From contig NZ_JAHVHV010000005.1 of NCBI RefSeq assembly GCF_019802085.1, forward strand, positions 186,001 through 250,000: a stretch of DNA of 64,000 nt, read 5' to 3'. Both the position numbers and the translations under genes were made by a program. The notes under the pieces were generated by a model. It did not search any database. It saw nothing but the letters and a program-made list of their open reading frames with translations, and was not told the DNA's origin. Position 1 is the stretch's first letter. The number at the start of each line of letters is the position of its first letter. This stretch comes from Ferrimonas balearica (GTDB taxonomy: Bacteria; Pseudomonadota; Gammaproteobacteria; Enterobacterales; Shewanellaceae). This document shows, piece by piece, positions 1-8,261 of the stretch.

Positions 1-213
1 CTGGCCCAGTGTCACACCCAGTACCAGAGTGAGCTGGACGCGATACGCCAGGAGATGGCCAAGGATTGGCTGGAAGCCTCTCCCATGCCGGTGTCCGAGA
101 TCGCCCTGCGCCTGGGCTTCAGCGAGCCCCGCTCCTTCCAGCGCCGCTTCAAGGCCTGGACCGGTCTGCCGCCGGGAGCCTACCGGGAGCGGGCCCGGGA
201 GGCGCGGCCATGA
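1..213 (+). CDS. AraC-family transcriptional regulator, C-terminal fragment (5' end outside window)
   Basis: The open frame enters at base 1 and ends at the TGA at 211-213, giving the last 70 residues of a protein. They contain the second helix-turn-helix of AraC/XylS regulators: the pattern VSEIALRLGFSEPRSFQRRF followed by FKAWTGLPPGAYR, which is the classic family signature. The DNA-binding half of an AraC activator is therefore certain; its sensor domain and regulated genes are outside view. Its stop overlaps the start of the next gene by 4 bp (ATGA), so the cupin protein is translationally coupled and may belong to the same response. Confidence 0.9.
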   Translation: MAQCHTQYQSELDAIRQEMAKDWLEASPMPVSEIALRLGFSEPRSFQRRFKAWTGLPPGAYRERAREARP

Positions 214-584
214 CCTTGCCCAGCGGTAACCTCTTTGCCCAGCTGCCCCCTCTGGAGCCCAGCCAGCCGGAGTGGTTTCAGACCCTGTTGAGTGGCCAGG
301 GCTGGCAGCTGGAGCGGATCTTAAGCGCCGGGCATCGCTCGGAAGCGGGCTTTTGGTACGACCAACCCCAGGGGGAGTTTGTCTTGCTGCTCCAGGGGGA
401 GGCACGACTGCGCATCGAGCAGGAGGCCGAGGCCCGTACCCTGGGACCAGGGGACTGGCTCTACCTGCCGGCGGGCTGCCGTCACCGTGTGGAGTGGACC
501 TCACCGACCCAGCCGACCCTGTGGCTGGCGCTGCATCTGGCGCCGGAGGCGGCCCTGCCTGTGACGCCAAATAACATCGAGTAA
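210..584 (+). CDS. Small cupin-domain protein
   Basis: A 124-residue protein starting at the ATG that overlaps the AraC stop codon. An in-frame start further upstream (66) would run through the AraC gene and is unlikely. Residues 45-110 look like a single cupin beta-barrel: a segment with GEFVLLLQGEARL, then LGPGDWLYLPAGCRHRVEWT, the usual second cupin motif with the metal-binding His. Cupins of this size bind small ligands or metals, sometimes as isomerases or sensors; the substrate cannot be read from sequence. Coupling to an AraC regulator suggests a common inducer pathway. Ends just before an AT-rich intergenic stretch. Confidence 0.75.
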   Translation: MTLPSGNLFAQLPPLEPSQPEWFQTLLSGQGWQLERILSAGHRSEAGFWYDQPQGEFVLLLQGEARLRIEQEAEARTLGPGDWLYLPAGCRHRVEWTSPTQPTLWLALHLAPEAALPVTPNNIE

Positions 585-768
585 AATATTTATAAATTTT
601 TTGTCTTAGACAACTGACTGTTCTTTATCACTTCGATTGGAATATGGCCGGAAACGGCGCGGTTGTGCGCCGATTGGCCCCTTTTTCACCACCCCCACCG
701 CTGTTATGATGCCGTCCCAAACGATAATGAAGCGGGTTCGTTCCCGCCCTGCCTTTTAGGGAGTTCCA

Positions 769-900
769 ATGATTGAAACCGGCCTGATCCTGGCTCTGGC
801 AGCAGTGCTGGTGGTGCTCCTTCGGCCCTTTTTCCGCTTCGGCTGGGCCTTTTTCGTGGATTACCTGGAACGGCGGTTCAGTCACAAGATCGACGACTGA
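769..900 (+). CDS. Tiny single-pass membrane protein (43 aa)
   Basis: An ATG at 769 preceded by a plausible ribosome site (TTAGGGAG) opens a 43-codon frame. Residues 4-21 are strongly hydrophobic (LILALAAVLVVLLRPFF), followed by an amphipathic, charged tail ending KIDD. It is below the usual gene-caller cutoff. A minus-strand frame at 628-885 covers the same bases but has no ribosome site and a charged, low-hydrophobicity product, so the plus frame is preferred. Function unknown; it is followed about 120 bp later by another tiny protein of the same design. Confidence 0.6.
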   Translation: MIETGLILALAAVLVVLLRPFFRFGWAFFVDYLERRFSHKIDD

Positions 901-971
901 ACACCGCCGGGGACATTAAAGTCGCCAATGAGTGCATCTGTGAGCGGGGCCTCGGTAAGGGGACTACGCTT

Positions 972-986
972 TAGACTAAAGTCGTA
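972..986. promoter_or_regulatory. GACYAARGTC-type inverted-repeat motif
   Basis: The sequence TAGACTAAAGTCGTA lies 32 bp upstream of the start codon of the tiny protein at 1018. The core GACTAAAGTC is an imperfect palindrome that recurs, with one or two changes, at four other intergenic places in this window. The likely role is a binding site for a dimeric regulator; the regulator is not known. Confidence 0.4.
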
Positions 987-1017
987 GAACCCCATTGCTG
1001 TTTAGGAGGCGATTGAG

Positions 1018-1140
1018 ATGTCAGTGGTGACCTGTTTGGTGGTGTCAGCGGTTCTGGTGCCCGTCGTAAGACCCGTGGTGGATCGCACCATCGACAGCCT
1101 GGCCGATCGCATGGCCGACAATCAGCGTAAAGACGACTGA
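1018..1140 (+). CDS. Tiny single-pass membrane protein (40 aa)
   Basis: ATG at 1018 is preceded by an excellent Shine-Dalgarno sequence (AGGAGG, 7 bases before the ATG). The 40-residue product starts with a hydrophobic stretch (residues 3-19, VVTCLVVSAVLVPVV) followed by a charged helix and ends KDD, much like the neighbour at 769-900, which ends IDD. A hairpin lies directly after the stop. The strong ribosome site, the motif upstream and the terminator downstream make this a credible independent small gene. Function unknown. Confidence 0.65.
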   Translation: MSVVTCLVVSAVLVPVVRPVVDRTIDSLADRMADNQRKDD

Positions 1141-1143
1141 TGG

Positions 1144-1172
1144 ACGCGTCGTCACGGAGTGCCGTGACGCGT
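1144..1172 (+). terminator. Hairpin after tiny membrane-protein gene
   Basis: ACGCGTCGTCACGG is followed by AGTG and CCGTGACGCGT, forming a strong GC stem (with a 3-base bulge) immediately after the stop at 1140. The following bases are only moderately T-rich, so it may be a weak intrinsic terminator or a 3' stabilising hairpin. Confidence 0.5.
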
Positions 1173-1306
1173 GTTGCTTCCCCGTTTCCTCCCCCCCTGA
1201 ATCGCCCATCCGAACCGCCGTTACGGCCGGTGACCCCATAAAGGCTTGTGTAAAATCCAGTTAGTGGTAGTTTGCCTGCAAACGCCTTAACCGGGATAAA
1301 GTGACC

Positions 1307-1882
1307 ATGCCAAAAGCAAGTGAAATCAAAAAGAACACCGCCATCGTTTTCAATGACAAAACCTACATCGTTCGGGATATCGAGCGCTCTGTACCCCAGG
1401 GGCGTGCGGGCGGCAGTCTCTACCGGATGCGCATGTACGAGGTGGTGACCGGTCAGAAGGTGGATGAAACCTTTAAGGACAGCGACATGCTCGATTTGGG
1501 TGATTTGCGCCGCCGGGCCGCCACCCTGTCCTACATCGACGGCGATGAGTACGTGTTCATGGACTCGGAAGATTACTCCAGCTACCACCTGAACAGCTCC
1601 GCCATCGACGATGCGATCCCCTTCCTGGATGAGTCGACCGAGGGGATGCAGGTGGTGATCGTCAACGACACCCCGGTGGGCCTCGACATGCCCACCAGCG
1701 TGGAGCTGGAGGTGATGGAGACCGATCCCTCCATCAAGGGCGCGTCGGCCACCTCCCGCACCAAACCGGCGGTGCTCTCCACCGGCGTTACCGTACAGGT
1801 GCCGGAATACATCGCCACCGGCGACAAGATTAAGGTGAACGTCGAAGAGCGGCGCTTTATCGGTCGTGCCGACAGCAAGTAA
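1307..1882 (+). CDS. yeiP: Elongation factor P-like protein YeiP
   Basis: A 191-residue protein whose start, MPKASEIKK, aligns with E. coli YeiP (MPRANEIKK); the in-frame GTG at 1301 would add only two residues and is less likely. It has the EF-P architecture: an N-terminal KOW-like domain, a central OB fold (YVFMDSEDY) and a C-terminal OB fold with IKGASA and VQVPEY and the closing [13 protein letters not shown] family proteins bind ribosomes stalled in peptide-bond formation; YeiP (EfpL) is the paralogue lacking the modified lysine loop of canonical EF-P. It is a single-gene unit closed by a strong terminator. Confidence 0.95.
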   Translation: MPKASEIKKNTAIVFNDKTYIVRDIERSVPQGRAGGSLYRMRMYEVVTGQKVDETFKDSDMLDLGDLRRRAATLSYIDGDEYVFMDSEDYSSYHLNSSAIDDAIPFLDESTEGMQVVIVNDTPVGLDMPTSVELEVMETDPSIKGASATSRTKPAVLSTGVTVQVPEYIATGDKIKVNVEERRFIGRADSK

Positions 1883-1907
1883 CGGCCAAACGTCTCTGGT
1901 AAAGAAA

Positions 1908-1934
1908 AGCCCGGTGCACTGCACCGGGCTTTTT
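1908..1934. terminator. Bidirectional intrinsic terminator between yeiP and SCO1
   Basis: AGCCCGGTGCA/TGCACCGGGCT is a perfect 11-bp stem with T-runs on the right for the plus strand and, in reverse complement, TTTTCTTT for the minus strand. It can end both yeiP and the convergent sulfur-oxidation operon. Confidence 0.9.
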
Positions 1935-1948
1935 GGATCTCCGGCAGG

Positions 1949-2018
1949 CAGGTACCGGGGCCGGTCGCCTCCGCGACGTCACGCACCGGAGAGAACGCGC
2001 GATTTGCCCCGGTACCCA
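1949..2018. repeat. Long-range inverted repeat GGTACCGGGG / CCCCGGTACC
   Basis: Two perfect 10-bp arms (1949-1958 and 2009-2018) are separated by 50 bp in the gap between the convergent yeiP and SCO1 genes. The inner sequence can form further GC pairs. It may fold as an extended 3' structure of the minus-strand transcript; no other role is apparent. Confidence 0.4.
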
Positions 2019-2071
2019 CAGTGGTAACGGCCCACAAGGGCGAACGGTTTGGTTTGGGGTGAAAAAGAGCG

Positions 2072-2779
2072 TCAGGGCACGGATTTCGGCCCCTCCAGGG
2101 CCAGGGTTTCCAGGTCCACCAGCAGCAGGTCGCTGTGCAAAAAGCCCGTGCTGTAGATGTTGCGCACCCGATGTTGGCCGTCCACCAGGTAGACCCGAAG
2201 CAGGTGGGCCAACTGACCGGTCTGCCGACCCTGCGCGTCGTATTCGGCCATCACCCACTGGTTGTAGTCCTCGAGGATGGGGGCCAGGGCCGCGGGGGAT
2301 TCGGTGGTGACAAAGGCCCATTTGGGGCCGGCATCGCGGCGGTGGCGCCGGGCGTACTCGGCCATCACCGCCGGGGTGTCGTTGGCGGGATCGAAGCTCA
2401 GGGTCACCAGTTGCACCCGGCGGGCCAGCGCGGGCTGCTGGGCCAGTTTCCACTGCAGCCGGGAGAGGGCGAAGCTGGCCAGGGGGCAGGCGTTGGGATC
2501 CGGGCAGCGGGTGTAGATGAAGCTGAGCACCGTGAGCTTGTCATCAAACAATCGGTGCAGGGAGGTGGCCTGGCCCGTCTCATCCACCACCTGACCGTCG
2601 GACGCCGGCCCCAGCGGAGGCAGCGGATAGCTGCCCGGGGCCGGCAGGGGGTAGCCCAGGGGGCCGTAACCCGGCGCGTCGGGGGCCTGCTGACGGTGGG
2701 CGGCGTGGGGATCCGCGGCCAGGGCCCCGGTGGGGGCCCACAGCAGGGCCAGCAGGGCCCAACGGGCCAGGGGCCTCAT
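2072..2779 (-). CDS. SCO1/SenC/PrrC-family copper chaperone
   Basis: A 235-residue exported thioredoxin-like protein. Residues 1-21 are a signal peptide ending ALAA. The SCO copper site is seen as YTRCPDPNACPLAS (Cys92 and Cys98), a CX5C form rather than the usual CX3C, together with a downstream His in LAHLLRVYL near residue 193. SCO proteins deliver or reduce copper in extracytoplasmic enzymes. The start codon overlaps the stop of the upstream methanethiol-oxidase-like gene by 4 bp, so the two are co-translated. The mtoX-SCO1-mauG grouping is known from bacterial methanethiol oxidase loci, which implies copper loading of that enzyme rather than of cytochrome oxidase. Confidence 0.88.
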   Translation of the reverse strand: MRPLARWALLALLWAPTGALAADPHAAHRQQAPDAPGYGPLGYPLPAPGSYPLPPLGPASDGQVVDETGQATSLHRLFDDKLTVLSFIYTRCPDPNACPLASFALSRLQWKLAQQPALARRVQLVTLSFDPANDTPAVMAEYARRHRRDAGPKWAFVTTESPAALAPILEDYNQWVMAEYDAQGRQTGQLAHLLRVYLVDGQHRVRNIYSTGFLHSDLLLVDLETLALEGPKSVP

Positions 2780-4104
2780 CGGCTGGCCGCCTGGGTGCCT
2801 GTGGGCTCATCCGGTTGCTGGCCATAGAGGGCGAAGGCCCCCAGGCGCATCTGATGGGGGCTGCCCAGCTGTTCGGCGTGGAAATCGAGGGTGAAGGTGG
2901 GGGTGAGCGCTTTGCCGTCCCAGCGGAAACCCTTCACGTATTGCAGATCCTCCCCTTCGGTCTTGTCCCAGTTGGCCAGCAGCGAGGAGGAGTAGTAGAG
3001 CCGTTGCCCGTCCCAGCTTTGCGACACCATATTGACCTGGCCGCCGATCACCTGCTCCATCAGCTGTTTGGGGGCGAAGGGATCGGAGATGTCGAACAGC
3101 CGGGTCTTGCCGTCGTTCCAGGTGTTGACCCACAGCCGGGTGTCGTCGGCGGAGATGGAGATGTCCACCGGCAGGGGCACCTGGCTGGCATCGCCGATGT
3201 CCGCCACCGCCTTGGCCTGCCACTGGCCTGCGTCATCCTCGTAGATCAACCACAGCTTGGAGGTGAGCGCCGTGGTGGTGAAGCAGTAGTTGTGGTTGGG
3301 GCCCCAGGCGCAGCGCAGCTCCAGCGGCGCCCCGGGCACATCCAGGATGGTGTGGGGCTGGCGGGTGTGCAGGTTCCACACCACCACGGTGTTGCCGAAG
3401 CGCTTCATCGCCTCGGCGTCCGCCATCATCTTGCCCAGCCCCATCATGTAGTTGTTCCAACCGGTGAAGGAGGAGGTGAACATGGCGTTGCGCCGGGGCA
3501 GCACCCGTACGTCGTAGCCATAGCCGTCGGCAAACTGGCCGGTCTGACGGGCGCCATTGAGCGCGCCGGTTTTAGGATGCCAGTGGGTGGCCACGTAGTC
3601 CCCCTGGTTGCTGTACTCCACCAGGGCGGTTTCACCGCCGTGATCCCGGTCATTGGAAAGTCCGGTGAGCAGCATCCGCCCGGGCAGGGCGTAGTTGGTG
3701 TGGGGCCCCACCACGCCACCGGAGCGCTTGACGAAGTCCTCGATCACCTTGTGCAGGCGGGGTTTGGCGGGGTCGCTGTGGACATCGAAGATGAAGATCT
3801 TGGAGGTGTCCAGGCCGCTGGCCCAGAGGTAGCGGCGATCGTCGGTAAAGCCGCTGTGGTGGGCCTCATTGCGGCCCCCCACCGACAGGCTGTGGATCAC
3901 CTGGCCGAAGCGCTCGGAGTCGGGGTTGACGTCCAGGGTGACCAGTTTGTCCTGGCCGTCGCCCACCCCCTCCACACCCAGGGTCCAGACGTAGACCACG
4001 TCCTCCTGGCCGACGATTTTGGCCATATAGGGGGACATGCAGGTCTCATCGGCCCACAGGGGCCAGCAACACAGGCTAAGCATCAGGGCGGTAAAGGGTT
4101 TCAT
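2776..4104 (-). CDS. mtoX: Methanethiol oxidase, SBP56 (selenium-binding protein 1) family
   Basis: A 442-residue exported protein with a signal peptide (residues 1-18, cleavage after LWA). The mature part is a beta-propeller of the SBP56 family, with diagnostic stretches NEAHHSGFTDDRRYLWASG, GPHTNYALPGRMLLTGLSND, VDISISADDTRLWVNTWNDG and GSPHQMRLG. Bacterial members oxidise methanethiol to formaldehyde, sulfide and peroxide in the periplasm using copper. It is encoded just before an SCO1 copper chaperone and divergently from a MauG-like dihaem protein, exactly the accessory set described for mtoX clusters. The divergent gap of 61 bp must hold both promoters. The specific substrate is inferred from family and context. 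Confidence 0.85.
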   Translation of the reverse strand: MKPFTALMLSLCCWPLWADETCMSPYMAKIVGQEDVVYVWTLGVEGVGDGQDKLVTLDVNPDSERFGQVIHSLSVGGRNEAHHSGFTDDRRYLWASGLDTSKIFIFDVHSDPAKPRLHKVIEDFVKRSGGVVGPHTNYALPGRMLLTGLSNDRDHGGETALVEYSNQGDYVATHWHPKTGALNGARQTGQFADGYGYDVRVLPRRNAMFTSSFTGWNNYMMGLGKMMADAEAMKRFGNTVVVWNLHTRQPHTILDVPGAPLELRCAWGPNHNYCFTTTALTSKLWLIYEDDAGQWQAKAVADIGDASQVPLPVDISISADDTRLWVNTWNDGKTRLFDISDPFAPKQLMEQVIGGQVNMVSQSWDGQRLYYSSSLLANWDKTEGEDLQYVKGFRWDGKALTPTFTLDFHAEQLGSPHQMRLGAFALYGQQPDEPTGTQAASR

Positions 4105-4165
4105 CTCAAGCCTCCTGTTACCCGGTGCTAGGATTCAGGGAGTATAGCCATTGGGAGTGCGCACC

Positions 4166-5248
4166 ATGGTCAAAGGGGGGCTGGGCCTGCTGGCGGGGCT
4201 GTGGTGCCTGGGGGCCGTGGCACAGGTGCCCCTGGGCTTGCCGCCGTCGCAACCGGTGGCCACGGAGGAAGTGGTGGCCCTGGGGCGGACGCTGTTTTTC
4301 GACCGCCGCCTCTCCGTCAACGCCACCCTCTCCTGCGGCAACTGCCACGTGGCCGCCATGGGCTTTAGCCACCGCGAGATGGCCACATCTGTGGGGATCG
4401 AAGGCCGAGCAGGGCGGCGCAATGCCCCGGGGCTTTTCAACGTTGCTTACCTGCCGGCGCTGTTCTGGGATGGGCGCAGCGCCGATCTGGAGGCGCAGAT
4501 CTGGTCGCCGCTGCTGGCGGACAACGAGATGGGCAATAGCAGTCGGGCCCAGGTGCTGGCCCGGCTGGCCACCCTGGACGATTACCCCCAGCGGTTTGAG
4601 CGCGCCTTCGGTCGGGGCATCGACGAGCAGACCCTGGGCCAGGCGCTGGCGGCCTACCTGCGCAGCCTGCTGCTGGGGAACAGTCCCTTCGACCGCTGGT
4701 TTTACCGCCAGGAGCAGGATGCCCTGAGTGCCAAAGCGCGGGCCGGCTACCGGGTGTTCGTCACCCGCGCCGGCTGTCATCGCTGCCACCAACTGGGGCT
4801 GGAGTGGGCGCTGTTTACCGATCACCGCTACCACAACACCGGGGCGGGGGCCGGGGCGCGGGCCCAGCAACGGGTGCAGCTGGCGCCGGGACTGGCCACC
4901 ACCGTGGGGGATTTGGCCTCGGTGGGGGGCGCGGCCGAGGCGGATGACGGGCGCGCGGAGGTGACCGGCCTGGCCAGCGATGTTGGGCGGTTTCGCACCC
5001 CCAGCCTGCGCAACCTGACCCTGACCGCCCCCTACATGCACGACGGCTCCCTGGCCACCCTGGAAGCGGTGGTGGCCTTCTACAATCGCGGCGGCGGTGC
5101 TCACCCCAACAAGGATCCCCTGCTGGTGCCTTTGAACCTCAGCACCGAAGAGCAGGCGCAGTTGGTGGCCTTTCTTGAGTCGCTCACCGGCCGCGGTGCC
5201 GAGGCCCTGGTGGCCGAGGCGGAGGCCACGGCGGTGGGCAACCCGTGA
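4166..5248 (+). CDS. MauG/cytochrome c peroxidase-type dihaem protein
   Basis: A 360-residue periplasmic protein; the ATG at 4166 gives a clean signal peptide (residues 1-20, ending AVAQ), whereas the frame's TTG at 4151 would only extend it. Two c-type haem sites are visible, CGNCH at 57-61 and CHRCH at 204-208, and the Trp/Asp segment LFWDGRS near 100 is typical of bacterial dihaem peroxidases. MauG relatives use peroxide to make post-translational modifications in partner enzymes. Divergent pairing with mtoX and SCO1 suggests it matures or detoxifies for methanethiol oxidase. A plain cytochrome c peroxidase role is the alternative. Confidence 0.88.
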   Translation: MVKGGLGLLAGLWCLGAVAQVPLGLPPSQPVATEEVVALGRTLFFDRRLSVNATLSCGNCHVAAMGFSHREMATSVGIEGRAGRRNAPGLFNVAYLPALFWDGRSADLEAQIWSPLLADNEMGNSSRAQVLARLATLDDYPQRFERAFGRGIDEQTLGQALAAYLRSLLLGNSPFDRWFYRQEQDALSAKARAGYRVFVTRAGCHRCHQLGLEWALFTDHRYHNTGAGAGARAQQRVQLAPGLATTVGDLASVGGAAEADDGRAEVTGLASDVGRFRTPSLRNLTLTAPYMHDGSLATLEAVVAFYNRGGGAHPNKDPLLVPLNLSTEEQAQLVAFLESLTGRGAEALVAEAEATAVGNP

Positions 5249-5314
5249 AAAAGGTCGCCAAGCCCGGGCCGGTTCGGGATAATGTGCCCCCCTTGAACTG
5301 CGGATGCCCCCTCG

Positions 5315-6154
5315 ATGCTCAGTTATCGCCACAGCTACCACGCCGGCAACCACGCCGATGTCCTCAAGCACAGCGTCCAGGCGCTGATCCTCGATGCCCT
5401 CAAGGGCAAGGATAAGCCCTTCGTCTACCACGACACCCACTCCGGGGCCGGTCGCTACGATCTGAAGGACGCCCACGCGGAGAAAACCGGCGAGTACGTC
5501 GACGGCATTGGCCGGCTCTGGGGCCAGGATTGCCCGGAGATTCTGCACCCCTACCTCAAGGCGGTGAAGGCGCTGAACCCCAACGGCAACCTGCGTTACT
5601 ACCCGGGCAGCCCGCGCCTGGCGGCGGCCCTGACCCGGCCCCAGGACCGCCTGATGCTGACCGAATTGCACCCCAGTGATCACCCCCGCCTGGTACAGGA
5701 GTTTGCCCAGGATAAGCGGGTGCGCATCGCCCGGGAGGACGGCTACCAGTGCCTCAAGGCCAGCCTGCCCCCCAAGGAGCGCCGCGGGGTGGTGCTGATC
5801 GATCCCCCCTATGAGCTCAAGGGCGAATACGGCGATCTGGTCAAGGGGGTACTCGAAGGGGTCAAGCGCTGGGCCACTGGCACCTACGCCCTGTGGTACC
5901 CGGTGGTCTACCGCCAGGACATCGACTTTGTCGAGCGTCGACTCAAGGCGTCCGGGGTGCGCAAGATTCTCAAGATTGAGTTGCGGGTCACCGGCGATAA
6001 CGCCGAGCGGGGGATGACCGGCTCGGGGATGATGGTCATCAATCCCCCCTGGAAGCTGGAGAGCCAGATGACCGAGCTGCTGCCCTACCTGGTGGCCCAA
6101 TTGGGCCAGTCGCCCCAGGCGGGCTTCACCCTGGAGTGGCTGGTGGCGGAGTAA
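5315..6154 (+). CDS. rlmJ: 23S rRNA (adenine2030-N6)-methyltransferase RlmJ
   Basis: A 279-residue protein of the same length as E. coli RlmJ (280). It opens MLSYRHSYHAGNHADVLKH, the RlmJ signature, and carries the N6-adenine methyltransferase catalytic motif as LIDPPYE near residue 165, plus GTYALWYPVVYR downstream. It methylates A2030 of 23S rRNA with S-adenosylmethionine. It stands alone: 66 bp after the dihaem gene and ended by a terminator at 6171-6198. Confidence 0.96.
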   Translation: MLSYRHSYHAGNHADVLKHSVQALILDALKGKDKPFVYHDTHSGAGRYDLKDAHAEKTGEYVDGIGRLWGQDCPEILHPYLKAVKALNPNGNLRYYPGSPRLAAALTRPQDRLMLTELHPSDHPRLVQEFAQDKRVRIAREDGYQCLKASLPPKERRGVVLIDPPYELKGEYGDLVKGVLEGVKRWATGTYALWYPVVYRQDIDFVERRLKASGVRKILKIELRVTGDNAERGMTGSGMMVINPPWKLESQMTELLPYLVAQLGQSPQAGFTLEWLVAE

Positions 6155-6170
6155 CCCCGCAAAGAAAACC

Positions 6171-6198
6171 AAACAGGGCGCCTTAGGGCGCCCTGTTT
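6171..6198. terminator. Intrinsic terminator between rlmJ and chemoreceptor gene
   Basis: AAACAGGGCGCC TTA(G) GGCGCCCTGTTT forms a near-perfect stem between two convergent genes, with A-run on one side and T-run on the other, so it can serve both strands. Confidence 0.9.
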
Positions 6199-6213
6199 CT
6201 CTTCGCTGTCCGG

Positions 6214-7611
6214 TCAGCTTTTCAGGTCGCGGACCAGGGCATCGAGCTGGCCCGACTGGCGGTTCAGCCCCTCGATGTGGCTGGCGGCGTCCTCCAGCAT
6301 CTGGCCGATGGCCAGGCCGTGTTGACGGATCCGGTCGATGTTGGCCACCAGGGTGCTGGCCACGCCGCTTTGCTGTTCCGCCGCGGTGGCGATCTCCACG
6401 CTGCCGTCCGCCAGGCCCTGGTTGCGCTCGCTGATCTCACCGATCTGCTGCTCCACCTGGCCCATCAGCTCGCCGCTCTGGGCGGCGTTGCTGACGGTGC
6501 GCTCCATCACCTCCACCAACTGGGCGCGGCCCTGCTGCAGGGTGTCCATCATCCCCTGGATCGCCACCGTGGCCTCCTGGGTGCGACCGGCCAGGGTGCG
6601 CACCTCGTCCGCCACCACCGCAAAGCCGCGGCCCTGCTCGCCGGCCCGGGCCGCCTCGATGGCGGCGTTGAGGGCCAACAGGTTGGTCTGCTCGGAGATG
6701 GCGTTGATGCTGGTGAGCACCTGGTTGATCTGGGTGATGTTCTGCTCCAGCTCCGAGACCGCCTGGGCGGCTTCCCCCACCTCCCCCTGCAGCGCCGTCA
6801 GGCTGTGCTGGGTTTCGCTCAACCGCGACTGGCCGGCCTGGGCGGCGCTGGCGGCGCCCTGGGTGTTTTGCGACGAGGTCAGGGCGTGGTTGGCCACCTC
6901 GCGGATGGAGTACTCCATCTCCTCCGAGGCGCTCACCAGGCTGTCGAGTTGGCTAGACTGCTCCTGGGCCAGCACGCCGGAGTCCTGGCTGACCCGGGTC
7001 AGCGCCTGGCTGAGATCCTGCATCAGCCCCGCCGCCCGTTTCATCTCCTGCACCAGGTTCTGCTCCCGCGCCGCCACCTGATCGATGGTGATGGCGATCT
7101 GGCTGAATTCATCCCGCACCGGGAAGAAGTTGAGCCGGGCGGTCAAGTCCCCCTCCTTCAGCTGGTTCAGGGCCCGGTTCATGGTGAACATGGCGCCGCC
7201 AATAAAGGTCATGATGTAGTAGGAGAGCAGGCCGCACAGCGCCACCGCCAGCCCCAGCACCGAAAGGGCGACAGGGGTGAACAAGGTGCCGTAGCCGGGG
7301 GTGGACTTCAGCCCCAGGGCGTAGCCGGTAGACAGGCGCAGTGGGTGGGCGCCGCCGTCCAGCACAAAGGGGGTGTCCGCCAGCCAGGGCCCCGCTTCGG
7401 CCCGGGGCACCGCCAGGCGCTCCATCTGGTCGGCGAGGTGACGCTGCTGCGCCATCAGCTGTTCCAGCGCCTGGGATTGGGCCTGCTGGGCCAGGACGCC
7501 ACCGGCGATGGCCAGGGTCAACATGGGCAGGAAAAAGAGGACGAGGAATTTCTCCCTCAGGGTGAGGTGGATCCAGAGCCGGTCAATCCAGCGAAACGCG
7601 ACTTCTTTCAT
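6214..7611 (-). CDS. Methyl-accepting chemotaxis protein
   Basis: A 465-residue chemoreceptor. The ATG at 7611 is preceded by GGAAGGA and starts [12 protein letters not shown]; the frame extends 13 codons further upstream without a ribosome site. One membrane segment lies near residues 18-38, a short periplasmic region of about 65 residues follows, and a second segment ([21 protein letters not shown]) leads into a HAMP domain (residues ~130-180). The signalling tip [29 protein letters not shown] is canonical. The small periplasmic domain suggests an unusual or indirect ligand. It is a single-gene unit, with no che genes nearby. Confidence 0.93.
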   Translation of the reverse strand: MKEVAFRWIDRLWIHLTLREKFLVLFFLPMLTLAIAGGVLAQQAQSQALEQLMAQQRHLADQMERLAVPRAEAGPWLADTPFVLDGGAHPLRLSTGYALGLKSTPGYGTLFTPVALSVLGLAVALCGLLSYYIMTFIGGAMFTMNRALNQLKEGDLTARLNFFPVRDEFSQIAITIDQVAAREQNLVQEMKRAAGLMQDLSQALTRVSQDSGVLAQEQSSQLDSLVSASEEMEYSIREVANHALTSSQNTQGAASAAQAGQSRLSETQHSLTALQGEVGEAAQAVSELEQNITQINQVLTSINAISEQTNLLALNAAIEAARAGEQGRGFAVVADEVRTLAGRTQEATVAIQGMMDTLQQGRAQLVEVMERTVSNAAQSGELMGQVEQQIGEISERNQGLADGSVEIATAAEQQSGVASTLVANIDRIRQHGLAIGQMLEDAASHIEGLNRQSGQLDALVRDLKS

Positions 7612-7826
7612 CGGTTTGAACGTCCTTCCGATGGCTAATTCGAATGGCATTATGCGGATAACGAATGTTAAAAAAAAGCACTTTGGGCCAACATTACAAA
7701 CTCTTATAAAACCACATCACAACGGGCGCGTTACCGCATCGCCCAATCCGGTTGAATCAACGGCCACTGATGCGGTCTTAGCCCTTAAGCCGGCGGCGTC
7801 GGCACAGTGGCGAGGAGCACTCCACC

Positions 7827-8177
7827 ATGGCGATAAGCGTTCGACAGCGTCAGGCCTTCGCGGCCCAGATGGCCCGGGCCAAGGCGTTCTACCAGGACGG
7901 CGTCTGGGACCAGGCGTTCTACCACCTGGAGAATGCCCACGTGCTGGGACAGCGCAGCATTCGCCGCCACGCCCTCAGTCACTGGTGGATGCTCAAGGTG
8001 GGCTGGCGACAGCGCCGCTGGGGCGAAGTGGCGAGTCAGCTGCCCCGCCTGATGGCGTCCCTGGTGGTCAGCCGAGTCTGGGTGCCACCGGGCAACACCG
8101 GGGGCAGCAACGTCTCCCCCTTCCAGGCGATGCCCCTGCGCAAGGAGTTGCGCCAGGATATGGAGTGGCAGGACTGA
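7827..8177 (+). CDS. DUF3703 family protein
   Basis: A 116-residue soluble protein beginning MAISVRQRQAFAAQMARAKAF with a GGAG ribosome site 5 bases upstream. The pattern FYHLENAHVLGQ...HALSHWWMLKVGWRQRRWGEV is the DUF3703 core, including the paired His residues. The family is widespread in proteobacteria, short and all-helical, and has no established function. It has no obvious operon partner: the gene to the right is on the other strand, and a GAAA-loop hairpin (8225-8240) lies between them. Confidence 0.75.
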   Translation: MAISVRQRQAFAAQMARAKAFYQDGVWDQAFYHLENAHVLGQRSIRRHALSHWWMLKVGWRQRRWGEVASQLPRLMASLVVSRVWVPPGNTGGSNVSPFQAMPLRKELRQDMEWQD

Positions 8178-8224
8178 GCCGCCACCGTGAAACGGGCGTC
8201 AGAACCCCGGGCGACGGTGAGCCC

Positions 8225-8240
8225 CGCCCCGAAAGGGGCG
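8225..8240. terminator. GNRA-loop hairpin between convergent genes
   Basis: CGCCCC-GAAA-GGGGCG is a perfect 6-bp stem with a tetraloop, between the stop codons of two convergent genes. There is no T-run, so it is probably a Rho-independent-like pause or 3' end protector. Confidence 0.4.
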
Positions 8241-8261
8241 CGTCTGTGCTGCCCGGTGTGA

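Noticed and set aside
628-885. Minus-strand 85-residue frame
   Set aside because: No ribosome site, charged low-complexity product, and it overlaps a better-supported tiny membrane protein on the plus strand.
911-926. GACATTAAAGTCGCC as another member of the GACYAARGTC group
   Set aside because: The spacing between GAC and GTC is longer by two bases and the symmetry is lost.
4118-6172. A 684-codon minus-strand open frame opposite the dihaem and rlmJ genes
   Set aside because: It spans two clear plus-strand genes with recognisable motifs, and its product is a His/Gly/Gln-rich string typical of GC-rich antisense frames.
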